Assembly (NCBI RefSeq): GCF_003002825.1
Contig: NZ_PVTE01000010.1
Location: 160,106 to 224,105, forward strand
Length of the DNA: 64,000 bases
DNA from: Spirosoma oryzae
GTDB lineage: Bacteria; Bacteroidota; Bacteroidia; Cytophagales; Spirosomataceae
Reading direction: 5' to 3'
This document shows positions 60,352 to 64,000 of the stretch, in pieces. A program made the translations under genes and the position numbers. The first letter of the stretch is position 1; each line of letters begins with the position of its first letter. Below the pieces are notes generated by a model. The model worked only from the letters and a program-made list of their open reading frames with translations. It searched no databases and was not told where the DNA came from.

Positions 60352-61744
60352 GAATGAACTGACTCAGGTCGCGGTTTTTGACGAGTCCGTTCAGCTTTTC
60401 GTTGACCAGTTCTTTCGTCACGACTACCTGCGCATTGGCACCGATCACGTCGGGAATGTCGAACATGAAGTCGTTCATTAAGTGACTCAGCACGGTTTGC
60501 AGTCGGCGGGCACCGATGTTTTCGACTTCGCTGTTGACCTCAAACGCAATCCGGGCCAGTTCCCGCAAGGCATCGTCGTTGAACGTTAGCGCGACCGATT
60601 CTGCCTGTAACATGGCTTCGTATTGCTTGGTCAGCGCGTTTTTCGGCTCCTTCAGAATCTGGTAGAAATCGTCTTCCGACAGACTTTGCAACTCCACCCG
60701 GATCGGGAAGCGCCCCTGCAATTCTGGGATCAGGTCGCTGGGTTTGGCAACGTGGAACGCCCCGGCGGCAACGAACAGAATGTGGTCGGTATGAATCATG
60801 CCGTACTTGGTGTTGACCGCACTGCCTTCGACAATCGGGAGCAGGTCGCGTTGTACGCCTTCACGGCTCACGTCAGGACCACCCCCGCCGTTACCCGACC
60901 GGGCCGACGCCACCTTGTCGATCTCATCGATGAAAATGATACCGGCATCTTCGGCTTTGCGGATGGCTTCTTCCTTCACCTCGTCCATGTCGATCAGCTT
61001 GGCGGCTTCTTCCTCCAGCAGAATCGTGCGGGCTTCGGCGATGGTCACTTTCCGCTTCTTGCCTTTCTTCGGCATCATGTTGCCGATCATCTCCTGAATA
61101 TTCATCATCGACAGGTCATCCATACCACCACCCATGATGCCAATGTTGGGGGCCGCTGACTGCTGTACATCGATGTCGATTTTACGATCGTCCATTTCGC
61201 CGGAGCGGATTTTCTCCCGGAACCGCTCACGGGTCCGTTCATTTAGTTCGGCGTCCGATGAAGCGGAGGAGTGCTGTTCGAAGCCAACGGCTGTCGTTGC
61301 TGGCGCAGCCGGTTTGACGGGCGGAATCAGAATGTCGAGAATGGCGTCTTCCACATTCTGCTGCGCCCGCACTTTCACTTCTTCTTTTTTCGCCGTCCGC
61401 ACCATGTTGACCGCCTGTTCGACCAGGTCGCGTACCATGCTTTCCACGTCGCGACCGACATAGCCGACTTCGGTAAATTTCGACGCTTCGACTTTTACGA
61501 ATGGCGCATCGGCAATCTTGGCCAGCCGACGGGCGATCTCGGTCTTGCCGACGCCCGTTGCGCCGATCATCAGAATGTTGTTGGGCGTGATTTCGCGCTG
61601 CATATCGGGCGCGCTGTTCATCCGGCGCCAGCGGTTCCGCAGGGCGATGGCTACGTTCCGCTTGGCGTCGTGCTGCCCGATGATATATTGATCAAGTTCG
61701 GCAACGATCTGCCGGGGGGTAAGGTTTTTCAGCAATTCAGTCAT
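60347..61744 (-). CDS. hslU: ATP-dependent protease ATPase subunit HslU
   Basis: The 465-residue AAA+ unfoldase feeds substrates to HslV. It has the N-terminal TPRQIVAELDQYIIGQHDAKRNVAIALRNRWRR, Walker A GATGVGKTE, the pore-loop GYVGRD, an I-domain insertion (about 130-260), Walker B GIIFIDEIDKVA, and the C-terminal LSQFIL tail that activates HslV. hslV is not adjacent. The stop codon lies inside the arm of inverted repeat IR-17. Confidence 0.97.
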   Translation of the reverse strand: MTELLKNLTPRQIVAELDQYIIGQHDAKRNVAIALRNRWRRMNSAPDMQREITPNNILMIGATGVGKTEIARRLAKIADAPFVKVEASKFTEVGYVGRDVESMVRDLVEQAVNMVRTAKKEEVKVRAQQNVEDAILDILIPPVKPAAPATTAVGFEQHSSASSDAELNERTRERFREKIRSGEMDDRKIDIDVQQSAAPNIGIMGGGMDDLSMMNIQEMIGNMMPKKGKKRKVTIAEARTILLEEEAAKLIDMDEVKEEAIRKAEDAGIIFIDEIDKVASARSGNGGGGPDVSREGVQRDLLPIVEGSAVNTKYGMIHTDHILFVAAGAFHVAKPSDLIPELQGRFPIRVELQSLSEDDFYQILKEPKNALTKQYEAMLQAESVALTFNDDALRELARIAFEVNSEVENIGARRLQTVLSHLMNDFMFDIPDVIGANAQVVVTKELVNEKLNGLVKNRDLSQFIL

Positions 61745-61878
61745 TGACTCGTCTGTAAACGATGGCTTGGTATTAGACAGCTAACACCAGAAACCGCAAA
61801 ATGTGTCCGATCGGGGCGGAATTTGTCGAGAGGCCGGACTGGGCGTGCTGCTACGGGCCGAGGTTGCCGCAAATCTGC

Positions 61879-61886
61879 TACCTTTG
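61879..61886 (+). promoter_or_regulatory. Candidate -7 box for the GH20 gene
   Basis: TACCTTTG matches TAnnTTTG and lies 59 bases before the ATG at 61945. No -33 TTG at the usual spacing is clear. Confidence 0.45.
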
Positions 61887-61944
61887 ACTAGCCTATACGG
61901 TGCCGCCACCGAGGGGCAATCCTACCTATACTCTTTTCTTTACT

Positions 61945-63825
61945 ATGCACATTGCCCGCCTACTGGTGCTGGCGCTTGGCGTAACGATCGCCCGGGCGCA
62001 GACACCCGTCCACCTGATTCCGCAGCCGGTTAGCCTGCAACAACAGAAAGGTCTATTTACGCTAACCCGATCGGCCAGTATTCAGTACAATCAGGCCGAC
62101 GGCAAAACCGCTGCTGACCTGCTGGCCAAGCAGTTGAATGGTCCCACGGGTTTTTCCATCCAGCCTAAAACCGGTACGTCGGGTACGATTCAGCTAACGC
62201 TGAATGCTACGCCCGATGCTAAACTTGGCGACGAAGGCTACACCCTGAACGCTACCGACAAGGGGGTTCATATTACGGCCAACAAACCCGCTGGTTTATT
62301 CTACGGGGCGCAGACGCTGACCCAACTGTTGCCCAAAGAAATTGGCAGCAAGACAAAAACCAGCGCCAACTGGACGGTGCCCGCCGTACTGATCACCGAC
62401 TACCCACGCTTCGGCTGGCGGGGAATCATGCTCGACGTAAGCCGCCATTTTTTTCCGAAAGAAGACGTTAAAACGTTTATCGATCAGATCGCGAAGCTGA
62501 AATACAACACGTTGCACTGGCACCTGACCGACGACAACGGCTGGCGTATCGAGATCAAGTCACTGCCGAAACTGACAAGTGTCGGTGCCTGGCGCGTCGC
62601 CCGGTCGGGGCACTTTGGTGATCGGGAAGATCCGAAACCCGGCGAACCAACGCCCTACGGTGGCTTTTACACGCAGGATGATGTTCGCGAGATTATCCGC
62701 TACGCGCAGGACCGTAACGTGACGATTGTCCCCGAAGTCGATATTCCGGGGCATAGCATGGCCGCCCTTGCCGCTTACCCCGAATTGAGCTGCACGAAGC
62801 AACCGGTCAGTGTCAACCCCGGCACCAACTTCGCCGACTGGTACGGCAACGGAACCTTCAAAATGAAAGTCGAGAATACGCTCAACCCGTCGGATGAGAA
62901 GGTGTACGAGTTTCTGGACAAGGTATTCACGGAAGTCGCGGCCCTGTTTCCCAACCCGTACATCCATGCGGGTGGCGACGAGTGCTACAAAGGCTACTGG
63001 GCGCAAGACCCCGGCTGTCAGGCGCTAATGAAAAAGCTCAACATCCGCCACGTCGAAGACCTGCAAGGCTACTTCATGGGCCGGGTCGAAAAAATTCTGG
63101 CGAGCAAAGGCAAGAAGTTTCTGGGTTGGGATGAGATTTTGGAAGGCGGCATTTCGCCGACGGCAACGGTGATGAGCTGGCGGGGAGTAAAGGGTGGTAT
63201 CGAAGCCGCCCACATGGGCCACAACGTGGTGATGACGCCAACCACGTTCGCCTACCTCGACTACAATCAGGGCGATAATGCCGTCGACCCGCCGATCTAC
63301 GCGACGCTTCGGGCGCAGACGAGCTACAATTACGAGCCCGTTCCCGACGGTATCGATCCTAAATTCATTCTGGGTGGTCAGGGCAATTTATGGACCGAGC
63401 AGATTCCGAACCTGCGCTATGCCGAGTACATGATGTACCCGCGCGGCTGGGCCCTGGCTGAAGTGTACTGGTCTCCCAAGGAAGCCAAAAACTGGCCCAA
63501 CTTCGTTCAGCGCATGGAAACCCATTTCGACCGGGCTGATGTCGCGCAGGTAAACCATGCCAAAGCGGTTTACGACGCAATCGTCAAGACCAGCATGAAC
63601 GGCGATAAACTGATGCTGAACATGGCGGGTGAAATTCCAAATCTGGATATCTACTACACCACCGACGATACCATGCCCGATCAGTTTTCGACGAAATACA
63701 CGCAGCCCGTCGAACTGCCCGACGGCCCCATCACCCTGCGCGTGATCACGTACCGGGCCGGCAAACCCATCGGTCACCTGATTACCCTGTCGCGCGATGC
63801 GCTGATGAAGCGGGCGGGTCGGTAA
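61945..63825 (+). CDS. Beta-N-acetylhexosaminidase, GH20
   Basis: This protein of about 626 residues has a signal peptide (ending ARAQ), a GH20b domain (about 25-150), and the GH20 barrel with FGWRGIMLDVSRHFF, YNTLHWHLTDDNGWRIEIKSLP, VPEVDIPGHS and the catalytic Asp-Glu pair in HAGGDECYKGYW. The C-terminal domain (LPDGPITLRVITYRAGKPIG) is a chitobiase-type beta sandwich. It should remove terminal GlcNAc or GalNAc from glycans in the periplasm or outside. I set the start at the ATG at 61945, where the signal peptide begins. Confidence 0.96.
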   Translation: MHIARLLVLALGVTIARAQTPVHLIPQPVSLQQQKGLFTLTRSASIQYNQADGKTAADLLAKQLNGPTGFSIQPKTGTSGTIQLTLNATPDAKLGDEGYTLNATDKGVHITANKPAGLFYGAQTLTQLLPKEIGSKTKTSANWTVPAVLITDYPRFGWRGIMLDVSRHFFPKEDVKTFIDQIAKLKYNTLHWHLTDDNGWRIEIKSLPKLTSVGAWRVARSGHFGDREDPKPGEPTPYGGFYTQDDVREIIRYAQDRNVTIVPEVDIPGHSMAALAAYPELSCTKQPVSVNPGTNFADWYGNGTFKMKVENTLNPSDEKVYEFLDKVFTEVAALFPNPYIHAGGDECYKGYWAQDPGCQALMKKLNIRHVEDLQGYFMGRVEKILASKGKKFLGWDEILEGGISPTATVMSWRGVKGGIEAAHMGHNVVMTPTTFAYLDYNQGDNAVDPPIYATLRAQTSYNYEPVPDGIDPKFILGGQGNLWTEQIPNLRYAEYMMYPRGWALAEVYWSPKEAKNWPNFVQRMETHFDRADVAQVNHAKAVYDAIVKTSMNGDKLMLNMAGEIPNLDIYYTTDDTMPDQFSTKYTQPVELPDGPITLRVITYRAGKPIGHLITLSRDALMKRAGR

Positions 63826-63861
63826 TCTCCATTCCAGGGTCCTTGTTATGACCCCCCGTCC

Positions 63862-63907
63862 CCCTGAAGGGGGTGAGGCTATCGCACAGTCTTCACCCCC
63901 TTCAGGG
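63862..63907. repeat. Inverted repeat IR-18 (ccctgaagggggtga arms)
   Basis: The 15-base arms (63862-63876 and 63893-63907) are perfect inverses around a 16-base loop. GC-rich repeats of this type are common between genes in Bacteroidota; a related sequence seems to lie inside miaB at 34501. Confidence 0.8.
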
Positions 63908-63924
63908 CTAATCTTGTAGGGGTT

Positions 63925-64000
63925 TTAATTCGGATTGAGTCCATAACCTAGTTTGATGAAATAAAAACGCTCCACTGCCTGACTCAACACCCTGAGACCA
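63925..64000 (-). CDS. C-terminal end of a possible barrel protein (partial)
   Basis: The minus strand reads a 24-residue open end, finishing VERFYFIKLGYGLNPN before a TAA at 63925-63927. The alternating aromatic strand resembles the last strand of an outer-membrane barrel. Too little is in the window to name the protein. Confidence 0.35.
   Translation of the reverse strand, partial: GLRVLSQAVERFYFIKLGYGLNPN

Overview
The window looks like a chromosomal segment of a Bacteroidota bacterium of the order Cytophagales, most like Spirosoma and its relatives. The signs are: a secreted protein with a type IX secretion (Por/T9SS) sorting tail; a TamL-type lipoprotein Omp85; TAnnTTTG promoter boxes in place of classical -10 boxes; almost no Shine-Dalgarno sequences; and the order miaB - sigma54 activator - lptE - TPR protein - secG next to groESL. 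The genus is an inference, since no 16S gene is present. I see no intact insertion sequence, prophage, CRISPR array, rRNA or biosynthetic cluster.

Layout. 1-6.5 kb: a glycosyltransferase, a small LytTR regulator, an unknown membrane protein and a large secreted beta-helix protein. 6.5-10.4 kb: a TonB-dependent receptor followed by an ABC ATPase and its membrane partner. 10.6-14.3 kb: two beta-propeller proteins of the royal-jelly and SMP-30 families, and an erythromycin-esterase-like protein. 14.4-26.6 kb: a LytTR membrane regulator, bioB, a GT39 transferase, a bestrophin, a GNAT, two outer-membrane barrels, a decayed polysaccharide lyase, an lpxH-like hydrolase, sucC and a lolD-like ATPase. 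27-38 kb: groESL, then secG, a TPR protein, lptE, a sigma54 activator, miaB and tamL on the minus strand. 38-50.5 kb: a TrmH methyltransferase, a queuosine-precursor transporter, rbfA, a lolC/E-like permease, a possible HolD-like protein, purA, an HNH endonuclease with a small partner, fur, relA/spoT, tRNA-Leu and tig. 50.6-64 kb: DUF2147, a lipoprotein, a YrdC/Sua5 protein, a GT2, two YihY proteins, a thioesterase, mltG, an MFS transporter, a decayed FkbM methyltransferase, hslU and a GH20 hexosaminidase.

Envelope assembly is a recurring theme: lptE, tamL, secG, an lpxH-like gene, lolD/lolE-like genes, mltG, several lipoproteins and outer-membrane barrels. The other main theme is core housekeeping: protein folding, RNA modification, stringent response and purine synthesis.

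The most unusual feature is not a gene. At least fourteen intergenic gaps hold large imperfect inverted repeats. Their arms are built from a few short iterated 'words', such as gtttacagt, ttgaatgatt, gaaagagcg, gtagtttgt, gttataaagttg and tgtagagacgc. Elements with different arms share an inner core near cggcggggagccg. One element appears to lie inside the lptE signal-peptide region, and a related GC-rich repeat seems to be inserted in frame in miaB. Other points of interest are the HNH/small-protein pair, the HolD-like protein, -7 promoter boxes directly abutting start codons, and two gene remnants.
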